In this document: in pieces, positions 50,688 through 60,563 of the stretch | Numbering within the stretch: position 1 is the first letter of the stretch | Layout of the letters: every line of letters starts with the position of its first letter | NCBI RefSeq assembly: GCF_029813115.1 | Contig: NZ_JAPZDS010000011.1 | Location: forward strand, 62,001-126,000 | DNA: 64,000 nucleotides | Direction of reading: 5' to 3' | From: Aureimonas sp. SK2 | GTDB taxonomy: Bacteria > Pseudomonadota > Alphaproteobacteria > Rhizobiales > Rhizobiaceae | Notes under the pieces: model-generated | Told to the model about the DNA's origin: nothing | The model's database searches: none | What the model saw: only the letters and a program-made list of their open reading frames with translations | Translations under genes and position numbers: made by a program

Positions 50688-52805
50688 TCAAGCGGCCGGC
50701 TTGCGCTGCGGCAGGCCCATCAGCTTCAGGGCGAAGGCATAGATCATCGCCACCTCGTCGAGCTTGGCGAAGCGCCCCGAAGCACCACCATGGCCGGCTC
50801 CCATGTTGGTGTGAAGCACGACGGGATTGGCGTCGGTCTTCACGGCGCGCAGCCGCGCCACCCACTTCGCCGGTTCCCAATAGGTCACGCGCGGATCGGT
50901 GAGACCGGCGAGCGCCAGGATCGGCGGGTAGGCCTGAGGCTTGACGTTGTCGTAGGGGCTGTAGTCCGCGATCGTCGCATAGTCGGCCGCGGAAGCGATC
51001 GGGTTTCCCCATTCCGGCCATTCGGGCGGCGTGAGCGGCAGCGTGTCGTCCAGCATCGTGTTGAGGACGTCCACGAAGGGCACGACCGCAACGATGCCGC
51101 CGAACTTCTCCGGCGCGAGGTTGGCGACGGCGCCCATCAGCATGCCGCCCGCCGAGCCGCCGTGGGCGACGATCCGGTCGTAACGCGTGAGCCCTTCCGC
51201 GACGAGATGATCGGCGGCCGCGATGAAGTCGGTGAACGTGTTGCGCTTGTGCTCGCGCCGGCCCGCCTCGTACCAGCGGAACCCCTTGTCCTTGCCGCCG
51301 CGGATATGCGCGATGGCGTAGACGAAGCCCCGGTCCACCAGCGACAGGCAGTTGGTGTTGAACGAGGCCGGGATGGTCATCCCGTAGGAGCCGTAGCCGT
51401 AGAGCATGCAGGGCGCCGAGCCGTCGAGCGGCGTGTCGCGGCGATAGACCAGCGAGATCGGCACGGTCTCCCCGTCGGAGGCGGGCGCATGGATGCGGCG
51501 CGTGACATAATGCGCCGGGTCGTGGCCGGACGGCACTTCCTGGGTCTTGAGGAGCGTGCGCTCGCGCGTCTCCACGTCGTATTCGAAGGTCTGGTTGGGC
51601 GTCGTCATCGACGAATAGGAGAAGCGGATCGTGTCCGTATCGAACTCGTAGGTGCCGGCGAGGCCGAGCGAATAGGCCTCCTCGTCGAAGGCGACGACAT
51701 GCTCCGCACCGTCCGCCAGCCGCTTGACGACGATGCGGGGCAGCCCGTCGCGGCGCTCCAGCCAAATCAGGTGCCGCTTGAGCACGAGGTGGTTGAGGAT
51801 CAGCCGTCCGTCCTCGTGGGGCACGTAGTCCCGCCAGTTCTCCTTGCCCGGCAGGTCGGCCGGGGCGGTGGCGATCTTGAAGTCACGGGCGCCGTCGGCG
51901 TTGGTCAGGATGTAGAGGGTGCCGTCGCCCTCGTCGATGTCGTACTCGACGCCGGTCTGCCGGCGCATCACGAGGCGGGGCTCGGCGGCCGGGTTGGCGG
52001 CGGGGATCAGCCAGGCTTCCGACGTCTCGTGGTCGTGGATGTCGATCACGACGAAGCTGTTCGACTGCGTGCCGCCGACACCCATGAAGAAGCCGGTGTC
52101 TGTCTCCTCGTAGATCAGCCGGTCCTCGGCGGCGTCGGTGCCGAGTGCATGGTAGAAGACCCGGCTCGGGCGGTGGTTGGCGTCGAGGCGCGTGTAGAAG
52201 AAGCCGTGCGAGCGCGAGTCCCAGGCGACCCCGCCACTGGTGTCCGCGACGAGTTCGGCCGTGTCCTTGCCGGTTTCGAGATCGCGCACCGAGAGGTCGT
52301 AGAACTCGGATCCCTTGTCATCGCGCGACCAGGCGAGCCAGCGATGGTCGGGCGAATGGTCGACGCCGCCGAGCGAGAAGTAGTCGGAGCCCTCCGCCTC
52401 GACCTCTCCGTCGAGGATCACAGCCTCCTCGCCGCCCTCGCGCGGGCGCCGGACGAAGCGCGGATACTCGGCGCCGTGGCGGTAGGATACGCCATAGGCA
52501 TAGGGGCCATCCGGGGCCGGCACGGAGGAATCGTCCTCCTTGATGCGCCCGCGCATTTCCGCGATCAGCTCCGCCTTCAGCCCGTCGAGTTCGCCCATGA
52601 CCGCCTTGGCATAGGCGTTCTCCGCGTCGAGATGGGCGCGGATCGCCGGATCGAGGAGCGAGGTGTCCTTGAACATCTCCTGCCAGTTCGGCGCGCGCAG
52701 CCAGGCGTAGTCGTCGGTGCGCCGCTGGCCGTGCCGCTCGTCGGAAACGGGACGGCGGACGGCGGGCGGGGGAGGGGGAAGGTCGTCGCGAAAGACGGGG
52801 GGCAT
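50688..52805 (-). CDS. ptrB: Oligopeptidase B (S9A prolyl oligopeptidase family)
   Basis: A 705-residue cytosolic serine peptidase, cutting after Lys/Arg in short peptides. An N-terminal seven-bladed beta-propeller (about 80-420) gates the alpha/beta-hydrolase domain with Ser551 (HGGSAGGMLMGA), Asp637 (GLTDPRV) and His672 (GAGHGG). N-terminal proline-rich VFRDDLPPPPP and the ERHGQRRTDDYAWLR stretch are family-typical. It stands alone, followed on the same strand only by the unrelated flank; MsrB lies just upstream. Confidence 0.93.
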   Translation of the reverse strand: MPPVFRDDLPPPPPAVRRPVSDERHGQRRTDDYAWLRAPNWQEMFKDTSLLDPAIRAHLDAENAYAKAVMGELDGLKAELIAEMRGRIKEDDSSVPAPDGPYAYGVSYRHGAEYPRFVRRPREGGEEAVILDGEVEAEGSDYFSLGGVDHSPDHRWLAWSRDDKGSEFYDLSVRDLETGKDTAELVADTSGGVAWDSRSHGFFYTRLDANHRPSRVFYHALGTDAAEDRLIYEETDTGFFMGVGGTQSNSFVVIDIHDHETSEAWLIPAANPAAEPRLVMRRQTGVEYDIDEGDGTLYILTNADGARDFKIATAPADLPGKENWRDYVPHEDGRLILNHLVLKRHLIWLERRDGLPRIVVKRLADGAEHVVAFDEEAYSLGLAGTYEFDTDTIRFSYSSMTTPNQTFEYDVETRERTLLKTQEVPSGHDPAHYVTRRIHAPASDGETVPISLVYRRDTPLDGSAPCMLYGYGSYGMTIPASFNTNCLSLVDRGFVYAIAHIRGGKDKGFRWYEAGRREHKRNTFTDFIAAADHLVAEGLTRYDRIVAHGGSAGGMLMGAVANLAPEKFGGIVAVVPFVDVLNTMLDDTLPLTPPEWPEWGNPIASAADYATIADYSPYDNVKPQAYPPILALAGLTDPRVTYWEPAKWVARLRAVKTDANPVVLHTNMGAGHGGASGRFAKLDEVAMIYAFALKLMGLPQRKPAA

Positions 52806-52869
52806 GGCGTGTCCGATCAGAGCCGCGGGAGCGAAGCGCCGGGCGCCTCGCCTTTCGGAGCCTCGTGGC

Positions 52870-53271
52870 TCAATCGCGCTGGAAGTTCAACGCATATCCG
52901 TTCATGCAATAGCGAAGGCCCGTCGGCCGCGGACCGTCGTCGAAGACGTGGCCGAGATGGGCGTCGCAATCGGCGCAGCGCACCTCTGTGCGCACCATGC
53001 CATGCGAGCGGTCGGTGACCTCGGCGACCGATTCGCGCTCGACGGGTTGCGTGAAGCTCGGCCAGCCGGTGCCCGATTCGAACTTGGTCTCCGAGCGGAA
53101 GAGCGGCCGGTCGCAGCAGACGCAGGTGTAGAGCCCATCCGCCTTCTGGTCCCAGTTGGGTCCGGTGAAGGGGCGTTCCGTACCGTGGCCGCGCGCAACT
53201 TGGTACTGTTCGGGCGTCAGCTGCTCGCGCCATTCGGCGTCGCTCTTCTGCACCTTGAGATGGTCGGCCAT
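52870..53271 (-). CDS. msrB: Peptide methionine (R)-S-oxide reductase MsrB
   Basis: A 133-residue MsrB that repairs oxidised methionine. Zinc ligands are two CxxC pairs (Cys50/Cys53 and Cys99/Cys102), the substrate motifs are GTGWPSF and [22 protein letters not shown], and the catalytic cysteine is Cys122. It lies 64 bases upstream of oligopeptidase B on the same strand. ATG 53271 preceded by GGAGGA eight bases away. Confidence 0.94.
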   Translation of the reverse strand: MADHLKVQKSDAEWREQLTPEQYQVARGHGTERPFTGPNWDQKADGLYTCVCCDRPLFRSETKFESGTGWPSFTQPVERESVAEVTDRSHGMVRTEVRCADCDAHLGHVFDDGPRPTGLRYCMNGYALNFQRD

Positions 53272-53471
53272 CGGGTCCTCCTGTTCGTTCGATCGGTTGC
53301 AGCCTAGCTAGGAGACCGACCCCGCGCTCACAAGAACGCGAGCCTTCGGAAAGCGCCCGAACAGCGTCTCCAGAGGGTGTTTAGCCTTGAAAACGAGGCG
53401 TTTCGCCTTACCCTTCGCTGCATAGCGGCAAGGAGGGTGCCGCGCGGATCGCGAGGGCTCACGGGGACTGA

Positions 53472-55844
53472 ATGGACGACCTGTCGAACGGATTGCTTTT
53501 TCTTCTTCTTGCGCTTCCGTTCCTTGGAGCCATCGCCGCCCCGGTTTCCATCATTCTCCTGGATCGGCTCGGATCGGTGCTCCTGGCACTCTTTCCGGCG
53601 GCCGGTCTCGCCATTCTGTTCAGGCACGCCGCCGAGGTCCAGGCGCGGGTACCGGTGCTTTTCGGATTCGACTGGGTGCCGTCCTTCGGCGTCCGCTTCG
53701 CGTTCCGCCTCGACGGCCTGTCCTTCGGCTTTGCCTTCCTGATCCTCTTCATCGGCGCCCTGGTCGTCATCTATTCGGGCGGCTACATGCCCCGCGGGTC
53801 CAATCGCGGCCGGTTCCACGCCTATATCCTCCTGTTCATGGGGTCGATGCTCGGCCTGGTGCTGGCCGACGATCTCATCACCCTGTTCATCTTCTGGGAG
53901 CTGACCTCGATCACCAGCTTCCTGCTGATCGGCTTCGACCACGAGCGCGAGGCGGCGCGGCGCGGCGCGGTGCAGGCGCTGGTCGTCACCGGCGGCGGTG
54001 GTCTGGCATTGCTGGCCGGCCTCCTGATGATGCGCGAGGCGACCGGCCTGTCCTCGCTCAGCCTCCTCCTCGACGCGCCGGACGCCTTCCGCAACAGCAG
54101 CCTCTTCGCGCCTGCGCTGCTTCTGATCCTGCTCGGCGCCTTCACCAAGTCGGCGCAGATGCCGTTCCATGTCTGGCTGCCCAACGCCATGGAGGCGCCG
54201 ACGCCCGTCTCCGCCTATCTCCATTCGGCGACCATGGTGAAGGCAGGCATCTACCTCCTGATGCGCATGTTCCCGATGGCCGGCGACACGGCGCTCTGGG
54301 CCACCGTCCTGCCCGTCTTCGGGGGCATCACGCTGGTGGTCGGCTCCGTTCTGGCCCTGCGGCAGAGCGACATCAAGCTGATGCTCGCCTACACGACCGT
54401 CGCCTCGCTGGGCCTTCTCGTCATGCTTCTCGGCATCGGCTCGGAGATCGCTGTGGAGGCGGCGGTCCTCTACCTCTTCGCCCATTCGCTGGCGAAGGCT
54501 TGCCTCTTCATGGTGGCGGGCTCCATCGACCACGGCGCGGGCACGCGCGACATCCGCGCGCTCGGCGGCCTGCGCGGCAAGATGCCCGTCACCTTCGCCG
54601 CCGCGATCCTTGGGGCCGCGGCCATGGGCGGCCTGCCGCCGCTGTTCGGCTTCCTCGCCAAGGAGGAAGTCTATGCGGCCACGGCCGTCGTCGACCTTCG
54701 CGGTGTCCTCACCACCATCGCGGCCGTGGCCGGCAATGCGCTGATGTTCGCGGTGGCCTTGCTCGTCGCGTTGAAGCCGTTCCTCGGCCCGCTGCCGAGC
54801 GGCATGCGGCGTGCGCACGAAACGAGCCCGATGATCTGGTTCGGGCCGCTGCTTCTGGGCGTCGTCGGTCTTCTCGCGGCGATCTTTTCCGAGACCACGC
54901 ACCGGTTCATCTCCAACCCCATGTCGCCGCCGGCGCTGGACGGAGCGCTGGCCATCGACATCGCGCTCGGCCTCCATTGGGGTTCGGCGCTGATCCTCTC
55001 GATCGTCACCGTGCTGCTCGGCGTCGTCCTGTTCCTGCGCGCGCAGGCCATGCGCTCGTCCATCGCGGCGCTTCTCGCCCGCATCGGATGGGGACCGGAC
55101 AAGGGCTTCGACCAGACCATGCGCGGGCTGGTGATCCTGGCGTCCATCATCACCAACCGCCTCCAGCCGGGCCGGCTCGACGTCTACATGCGCGTCACCT
55201 TCGGCGTCATCGTCGCCACCGTCTGGATCACCATGCTCTGGACGGACTCGCTGCCGGCTATGCCCGCCTGGCCGCGCCTGTTCTTCTACGAGTGGGCGGT
55301 GATCGGCATGGTCGTGCTCGGGTGCCTGGTCGTGGCCTTCTCGACCAGCCGACTGACGGCCATCGTCTCGCTCGGCATCCAGGGCCTCGCGGTCGCGCTG
55401 CTCTTCATGCTGCTCGGGGCGCCCGACCTCTCGTTCACGCAGTTCATGGTCGAGATCCTGTCCGTCTCGATCCTCGCCCTCGTCATGACGCGCCTGCGGC
55501 TGATGCCGGCGGACCGGCGGCCCTGGAAGAAGGTCCTGCCGGAGGCGGCGCTGGCGGTCGCCGGCGGCGCCGGGTTCGGGCTGTTCCTTCTGTCGGTGAC
55601 GCAGCGCCCGTTCGACGCCGAACTCGCGCGCTTCTACGAGGCCTTCAGCTACACGATCGCTCACGGCCGCAACATCGTGAACGTGATCCTGGTGGACTTC
55701 CGCGGGCTCGACACATGGGGCGAGATCGCAGTCGTCCTGACCACCGGCGCCGCGATCCTGGCGCTGGTGCGCATCCGGGCCGCCAAGCCGGATGTCCGCC
55801 ATTCGCGCAAGCGCCGCCGCCGGTCCGCGGAGCTGCATCTATGA
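53472..55844 (+). CDS. mrpA: Mrp Na+/H+ antiporter subunit A
   Basis: A 790-residue MrpA with about 20 transmembrane helices. The NuoL-like core motifs are intact: [54 protein letters not shown]-type segment (the conserved Glu-Lys proton path), [11 protein letters not shown], and a C-terminal MrpB-like module region [14 protein letters not shown]. Length matches group 1 MrpA (not fused to MrpB). Start ATG 53472. It forms, with B-G, the seven-part cation/proton antiporter for sodium and pH homeostasis. Ends overlapping mrpB by ATGA. Confidence 0.93.
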   Translation: MDDLSNGLLFLLLALPFLGAIAAPVSIILLDRLGSVLLALFPAAGLAILFRHAAEVQARVPVLFGFDWVPSFGVRFAFRLDGLSFGFAFLILFIGALVVIYSGGYMPRGSNRGRFHAYILLFMGSMLGLVLADDLITLFIFWELTSITSFLLIGFDHEREAARRGAVQALVVTGGGGLALLAGLLMMREATGLSSLSLLLDAPDAFRNSSLFAPALLLILLGAFTKSAQMPFHVWLPNAMEAPTPVSAYLHSATMVKAGIYLLMRMFPMAGDTALWATVLPVFGGITLVVGSVLALRQSDIKLMLAYTTVASLGLLVMLLGIGSEIAVEAAVLYLFAHSLAKACLFMVAGSIDHGAGTRDIRALGGLRGKMPVTFAAAILGAAAMGGLPPLFGFLAKEEVYAATAVVDLRGVLTTIAAVAGNALMFAVALLVALKPFLGPLPSGMRRAHETSPMIWFGPLLLGVVGLLAAIFSETTHRFISNPMSPPALDGALAIDIALGLHWGSALILSIVTVLLGVVLFLRAQAMRSSIAALLARIGWGPDKGFDQTMRGLVILASIITNRLQPGRLDVYMRVTFGVIVATVWITMLWTDSLPAMPAWPRLFFYEWAVIGMVVLGCLVVAFSTSRLTAIVSLGIQGLAVALLFMLLGAPDLSFTQFMVEILSVSILALVMTRLRLMPADRRPWKKVLPEAALAVAGGAGFGLFLLSVTQRPFDAELARFYEAFSYTIAHGRNIVNVILVDFRGLDTWGEIAVVLTTGAAILALVRIRAAKPDVRHSRKRRRRSAELHL

Positions 55845-56260
55845 GAACGGTCATCTTCCGGGTCATGGCCCCTTACATCACTGCGCTGATGCTTCTGTTC
55901 TCGCTGTTCGTGCTTCTGCGCGGTCACAACGAGCCGGGTGGCGGCTTCATCGGCGGCCTGATCGCCTCGTCCGCCATCGCCGTCTACGGCATGGCCTGCG
56001 GCGTGGATGCCGTGCGCCGTGCCTTGCACTTCCATCCCATCGCCTATGCCGCCTTCGGCCTGCTGATGGCGGTCCTTGCCGGGATGATGCCGCTGTTCGG
56101 CGGCGCGCAGTACATGACCGGACTCTGGGCCTTCGTGTCGGTGGCGGGGGCGGAACTCGCGCTGTCGACGACGCTGATCTTCGACCTCGGTGTGTTTCTG
56201 GTGATCGTCGGCGCGATCTCCGCGATCGCGCTGTCCCTCGAAGAACGCTACTCGGGATGA
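55841..56260 (+). CDS. mrpB: Mrp Na+/H+ antiporter subunit B
   Basis: A 139-residue MrpB with four transmembrane helices, signature [16 protein letters not shown] and [16 protein letters not shown] overlaps the last four bases of mrpA, a translational coupling. The subunit corresponds to the C-terminal portion of fused MrpAB forms in other bacteria. Confidence 0.92.
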   Translation: MRTVIFRVMAPYITALMLLFSLFVLLRGHNEPGGGFIGGLIASSAIAVYGMACGVDAVRRALHFHPIAYAAFGLLMAVLAGMMPLFGGAQYMTGLWAFVSVAGAELALSTTLIFDLGVFLVIVGAISAIALSLEERYSG

Positions 56261-56275
56261 GGGAGGCCGTCTGAC

Positions 56276-56653
56276 ATGGAAATCGCCCTGGCCGGCCTCG
56301 TCGCAGTCATGTTCTCGATCACGATCTACCTGCTTCTGTCGCGCTACATCATCCGCATGCTTCTGGGCGTGGTGCTGCTCGGCAATTCGGTCAACCTGTC
56401 GCTGTTCGTCGCCGGGCGGATCGATCCGATCGCGCCCCCCCTGATCCCGGCCGCCCTCAAGGTGCCGCCGCAGGCGATCGCCAATCCCGTGCCGCAGGCG
56501 CTGATCCTGACGGCGATCGTCATCTCCTTCTCCTTCTTCGTGTTCCTGCTCGTGCTCGCCTATCGCGCCTACCAAGACCTCGAAACCGACGACACGATGG
56601 AGATGCGCGTGGCCGAGCCCGAGGACGAGGGGCTGCCGCCCCTCGGCTTCTGA
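56276..56653 (+). CDS. mrpC: Mrp Na+/H+ antiporter subunit C (NuoK-like)
   Basis: A 125-residue NuoK-like subunit with three transmembrane helices: LAGLVAVMFSITIYLLLSR, MLLGVVLLGNSVNLSLF (conserved Gly-Asn and loop), and PVPQALILTAIVISFSFFVF carrying the Thr/Ala-Ile motif. A 15-base gap separates it from mrpB. It closes the proton channel region in Mrp complexes. Confidence 0.93.
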   Translation: MEIALAGLVAVMFSITIYLLLSRYIIRMLLGVVLLGNSVNLSLFVAGRIDPIAPPLIPAALKVPPQAIANPVPQALILTAIVISFSFFVFLLVLAYRAYQDLETDDTMEMRVAEPEDEGLPPLGF

Positions 56654-56666
56654 GGGAGGAGGGATC

Positions 56667-58352
56667 ATGGACGAGACCGCCGCTCTCATCGCCGACGCCA
56701 TGGTGTTCGAACGCTTCCGGCCGGATCAGGCGCTCCTGATCCTGCCCGTGGCGATCTGCTTCGTCTTCGGCGCCGTCCTTCTCATGATGCGCCGCCGGAT
56801 GGACCTCCACCCGGTGATCGCGGTGATCGGGCTGACGCTGCTCTTGGCGTGCGATCTCGCGCTTCTCTGGCGGATCGCCGAGGCCGGGCCGATGTCGATG
56901 GCCATGGGCGGATGGAAGCCGCCCTTCGGCATCTCCTTCTCCGCCGACATCCTGAGCGCCCTGTTCCTGTCCGTGGCGGGTTTCGCGGGGCTCGCCTGCG
57001 GCATCTACGCGATCGCCTCGATCGACGAGGAGGGGCGGCGATACGGCTTCTACCCGTTCCTGTTCATGGTCATGGGTGGGGTGTCGGGTGCCTTCCTGAC
57101 CGGCGACATCTTCAACCTCTATGTCTGGTTCGAGGTGCTGCTGATCGGCTCCTTCGGGCTGCTCATCCTGGGCTCGGAGCGCGAGCAGCTCGACGGGGCG
57201 ACCAAGTACTGCTTTCTGAACCTCATCGGCGCGACGCTCTTCCTGCTGACCACCGGCTATCTCTTCGGCCTCTTCGGCACGCTGAACATGGCCGAGATCG
57301 CCGTGAAGTCCGCGCAGATGGAGGGGAACGGCATCCTCCTCACCATCGCTTCGCTCTATGTCGTGGCCTTCGCCATGAAGGCGGCGGCCTTTCCGCTGAA
57401 CTTCTGGCTTCCCGCCTCCTACCATACGCCGCGCTTCGTCGTGTCGGCGCTCTTTGCCGGCCTGCTGACCAAGGTCGGCATCTATGCTCTGATCCGCGTC
57501 GTGCTCATGCTGTTTCCGCCCGAGCGCGGCGGGCTCGGCACGGTGATCGCCTGGATGGCGGCCCTCACCATGCTGATCGGCGCGTTGGGCGCGCTCGCGC
57601 AGTCCGACCTTCGCCGCATGCTGAACTATGCCGTGATCACGGGGATCGGCACGATCATGGTCGGCATTGCCATCCCCCCGGTCCTGGAAAGCGCCTCCAC
57701 GGCCATCACCACGGGCGCGTCCAGCGTCCTGCGGGGTGCCGAGGTGGGCGATCTGATCCAGAACGGCGTTTCGCCCGACGGGCCGCTCGCCACGGGTCTC
57801 GGCGGCGCGATCTTCTATGCCGTGCATTCCATCGTGGTGATGACGGCCCTCTATCTCGCCGCGGGCGTCGCGGCCTTCCGCAACGGCTCCTCGTCGCTTC
57901 ACGAGATGGGCGGCCTGTGGCGGCGCCATCCCCTGTTCTCCGCGCTGATGCTGGTACTTCTTCTGGCCGTCTCGGGTCTGCCCCCATTCTCGGGCTTCTG
58001 GCCGAAGATGCTCTTGGTGCGGGCGTCGATCTCGGCGGACCTGCCGTGGCTGGCCTTTGCCGTGCTTCTCTCGGGTTTCCTGCTGACGATCGCCTGCGCG
58101 CGCGTCTTCGCGCTCGCCTTCTGGCGTCCGCTTCCGGCGCTCGCCGACGCCGAGCCGCACGCCGCCGAGGACGCGTTCCGCGCGCCGCCGCCCGGTCGCC
58201 CGCTCGCAACCATTCCGCTGGTGGCCCTGTGCGTCTTCGTGGTGGCGATCGGCGTCTGGCCACAGCCGCTCGCGGGCCTCTCGATGCAGGCGGCGCACCA
58301 GGTCCTGCACCCCGCCCAGTATCTCAACGCGGTTCTGGGAGCCGTGCCATGA
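56667..58352 (+). CDS. mrpD: Mrp Na+/H+ antiporter subunit D (NuoM/N-like)
   Basis: A 561-residue NuoM/N-like subunit with about 14 transmembrane helices. Conserved sequences: [20 protein letters not shown] with the critical Glu, [45 protein letters not shown], and [14 protein letters not shown], with the two conserved Lys. It is a proton-translocating subunit homologous to MrpA. It overlaps mrpE by four bases. Confidence 0.94.
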   Translation: MDETAALIADAMVFERFRPDQALLILPVAICFVFGAVLLMMRRRMDLHPVIAVIGLTLLLACDLALLWRIAEAGPMSMAMGGWKPPFGISFSADILSALFLSVAGFAGLACGIYAIASIDEEGRRYGFYPFLFMVMGGVSGAFLTGDIFNLYVWFEVLLIGSFGLLILGSEREQLDGATKYCFLNLIGATLFLLTTGYLFGLFGTLNMAEIAVKSAQMEGNGILLTIASLYVVAFAMKAAAFPLNFWLPASYHTPRFVVSALFAGLLTKVGIYALIRVVLMLFPPERGGLGTVIAWMAALTMLIGALGALAQSDLRRMLNYAVITGIGTIMVGIAIPPVLESASTAITTGASSVLRGAEVGDLIQNGVSPDGPLATGLGGAIFYAVHSIVVMTALYLAAGVAAFRNGSSSLHEMGGLWRRHPLFSALMLVLLLAVSGLPPFSGFWPKMLLVRASISADLPWLAFAVLLSGFLLTIACARVFALAFWRPLPALADAEPHAAEDAFRAPPPGRPLATIPLVALCVFVVAIGVWPQPLAGLSMQAAHQVLHPAQYLNAVLGAVP

Positions 58353-58822
58353 CCCCCTTCGTCGCCAACCTCCTCCTGGCCCTCGTCTGGCTCGTCATCA
58401 CCGGTGGCTTCAGCCTCGCGAACCTGATCTTCGGCTTCATCCTGGGCGCCGCGTCGCTCTATCTGATCCGCGAGCAGGTGGGGGCGGGAGGCTATTTCCG
58501 TCGGGGCCGCAAGGTCGGTTCGCTGATCCTCTTCCTGATCTACGACCTTGCCGTCTCCGCCTGGCGGATCGCCATCGTCGTGATGCGGCCGAAGATGGGG
58601 CTGAAGCCCGGCGTGTTCCTGTATCGCCACAAGGTGGGCAGCGAGTTCGAGATCGCGCTCCTGTCCAATCTGGTCGGCCTGACGCCGGGAACGCTGATCT
58701 TCGACATTTCCGACGACGAGCGCACGCTCTTCGTCCATGCGTTCGACTGTTCCGACCCGGACGCACGCCGCCGCGAGATCGCCGAGGGCTTCGAGCGCCG
58801 CATCCTGGAGCTGTCGCGATGA
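58349..58822 (+). CDS. mrpE: Mrp Na+/H+ antiporter subunit E
   Basis: A 157-residue MrpE with two N-terminal transmembrane helices followed by a cytoplasmic domain; typical are [27 protein letters not shown] and [27 protein letters not shown]. It overlaps mrpD and mrpF by four bases each (ATGA). Confidence 0.92.
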   Translation: MTPFVANLLLALVWLVITGGFSLANLIFGFILGAASLYLIREQVGAGGYFRRGRKVGSLILFLIYDLAVSAWRIAIVVMRPKMGLKPGVFLYRHKVGSEFEIALLSNLVGLTPGTLIFDISDDERTLFVHAFDCSDPDARRREIAEGFERRILELSR

Positions 58823-59184
58823 GCTTCCTTCAGTTCTCCGAGCTGGTTCTCGACTGGGCACTCTCGATCGCGCTGCTTATTCTGTGCGTCTCGATGTTTC
58901 TGACCATCGTGCGCATCTTCAAGGGCCCGACGCTGCCGGATCGCGTGCTCGGGCTCGACGTGCTCACCAGTTCCTCGATCGGTCTGATCGCCGTGATCGG
59001 CATCGATACGGGCTTCACGCTCTATGTCGACATCGCCATCGCGCTCGGGCTCGTCGGCTTCCTCGCGACGATCTCCTTCGCGCGCTTCATCATGGCGCGC
59101 GGCGACACCGAGCGGTCGCCGGTCTCGACCGGCGAGGCGGCCGAACCCGACCAGCCCGTCCTGACCCAGGAGCAGATACGATGA
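58819..59184 (+). CDS. mrpF: Mrp Na+/H+ antiporter subunit F
   Basis: A 121-residue MrpF with three transmembrane helices and the motif [28 protein letters not shown] (conserved Asp). The C-terminal 25 residues are polar and extend beyond the shortest homologues. It overlaps mrpE and mrpG by four bases. Confidence 0.92.
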   Translation: MSFLQFSELVLDWALSIALLILCVSMFLTIVRIFKGPTLPDRVLGLDVLTSSSIGLIAVIGIDTGFTLYVDIAIALGLVGFLATISFARFIMARGDTERSPVSTGEAAEPDQPVLTQEQIR

Positions 59185-59561
59185 CCGCATTCGGCAACCT
59201 CCTCGCGGCCCTGTTCGTGGTGCTCGGCGCCTCGTTCGCGCTGGTTGCCGCGGTGGGCATCCTGCGTCTGCCGGACTTCTACTCCCGCATGCACGCCGCC
59301 TCCAAGGTCGGCACGGTGGGCTCGGCGCTTGCGCTTGTGGCTCTCGCCATCGTCTCCGTCCAGACGGCCGAGGTGCTGCGGGCCATCGCCGCGATCGTCT
59401 TCTTCTTCCTGACCGCTCCCATCGCAGCGCATCTTCTCGGCAAGGCTGCCTATTCGGCCGGCTATCCCATGTGGTCCGGGTCGGTGCTCAACGAGATGAC
59501 GTCGCGCAGGAACGCTGCGGCCGGCGAAGAAGAACTCGACCCACGGCGGCCGATCCTGTGA
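59181..59561 (+). CDS. mrpG: Mrp Na+/H+ antiporter subunit G
   Basis: A 126-residue MrpG with three transmembrane helices and [23 protein letters not shown], characteristic of the subunit. Its last codon overlaps the GTG of a decayed DUF423 ORF. It completes the mrpABCDEFG set, so the antiporter should be functional: all seven subunits are present, in order, and free of obvious frameshifts. Confidence 0.93.
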   Translation: MTAFGNLLAALFVVLGASFALVAAVGILRLPDFYSRMHAASKVGTVGSALALVALAIVSVQTAEVLRAIAAIVFFFLTAPIAAHLLGKAAYSAGYPMWSGSVLNEMTSRRNAAAGEEELDPRRPIL

Positions 59562-59724
59562 CGGCCCGGATCTTCGTCGCCGCTGCCGGCATCTTCGGCG
59601 CTGCCGGCACGGCCGGTGCGGCCTTCGCCTCTTCGCCAATGCCGCGCCGATCGGCGGCTCCGTGCTGATCCTCGCCTGGATCAGCCTGGTCGTGCTCGCC
59701 GCCCTGCCGCCGCGCCGAGCTTGA
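59558..59724 (+). pseudogene. DUF423 gene remnant
   Basis: Following mrpG by overlap, a GTG frame reads [23 protein letters not shown], resembling the first helix of DUF423 (YgdD-like, about 120 aa, four helices). In the next frame the sequence FANAAPIGGSVLILAWISLVVLAALPPRRA-like (APIGG then a helix) matches the last helix, ending TGA at 59722-59724. The middle of the protein (about two helices) is missing and the two ends are in different frames, so this is a deleted remnant. The N-terminal frame stops at 59668. Homology is judged by eye from short segments only. Confidence 0.55.
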
Positions 59725-59770
59725 CGCGGGCGCGCCCGACCGGTCCGATGGGCGGACAGGGAGGCCAAGC

Positions 59771-60553
59771 ATGAACGGATACGATTCGGCGCTGTTCGAG
59801 AACCGGACGGTGGTGGTGACGGGCGCCGGCCGCGGGATCGGCGCGGCGGTGGTGGTGGCCTTTCTCGGCTGCGGCGCGAAGGTCGTCGCCCATGCCGGCC
59901 GCGATCTGTCGCACACGGAGGGCGATCTCCTGTCCCGCGTGCCGCAAGGGGCGCGCTCGCGCCTCACGCTCCTCACTGAAGACCTTTCGCAGCCTGAAGG
60001 CGGCGCGGACCTCGCGCGCCAGATCCTCGACCGGACGGATCGCGTCGACGTCCTCGTCAACAATGCCGGGACGATGGGCGGTCGCATCGCGGCGGGCACG
60101 GAAACGCGCGAGGACTACGACCACATCCTCGACCTCAACATCCGCTCGGTGGTGGCGCTGACCGGCGCGCTCCTGCCGGCGTTGAAGGCGGTCGACGGGG
60201 CCTCGATCGTCAACACCGTGTCGATCTCCGGGCGCTCGGGCGGCAGCGCCGGCTCGGCGCTCTATTCGGGCGCGAAGGCCTTCGTTTCCGCCTGGACCAA
60301 GACCCTGGCGAAGGAACTCGCGCCCGACGGCATCCGCGTCAACGCCGTGTCGCCGGGCACGATCATGACCGATTTCCACCGGCGCTACTCTTCCAAGGAG
60401 AAGCTCGACGCGACCGCCGCCGCCATTCCGCTGAAGCGGCTGGGGACGGCCGACGACTGCGCGCCGGCCTATCTGTTCCTCGCCGCCAACGCCCTGTCCG
60501 GCTACATGACGGGCCAGATCCTCGAGGTCAACGGCGGCCAGCTCATGCCCTGA
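59771..60553 (+). CDS. SDR family oxidoreductase
   Basis: A 260-residue classical short-chain dehydrogenase. Cofactor motif VVVTGAGRGIGAA (15-27), the NNAG motif at about 97-100, catalytic Ser in NTVSISGRSGGSAGS and the pair Tyr165/Lys169 (YSGAK) are intact, followed by VNAVSPGTIMTDF and the C-terminal YMTGQILEVNGGQ. Reaction and substrate are unknown; it is isolated between the mrp operon and lpiA-acvB. Confidence 0.92.
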   Translation: MNGYDSALFENRTVVVTGAGRGIGAAVVVAFLGCGAKVVAHAGRDLSHTEGDLLSRVPQGARSRLTLLTEDLSQPEGGADLARQILDRTDRVDVLVNNAGTMGGRIAAGTETREDYDHILDLNIRSVVALTGALLPALKAVDGASIVNTVSISGRSGGSAGSALYSGAKAFVSAWTKTLAKELAPDGIRVNAVSPGTIMTDFHRRYSSKEKLDATAAAIPLKRLGTADDCAPAYLFLAANALSGYMTGQILEVNGGQLMP

Positions 60554-60563
60554 CCGAAGGCGC

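Noticed and set aside
53328-55838. An 836-codon open frame on the minus strand opposite mrpA
   Set aside because: Antisense shadow; composition is Arg/Glu/Asp/His-rich without domains, while mrpA on the other strand is fully conserved.
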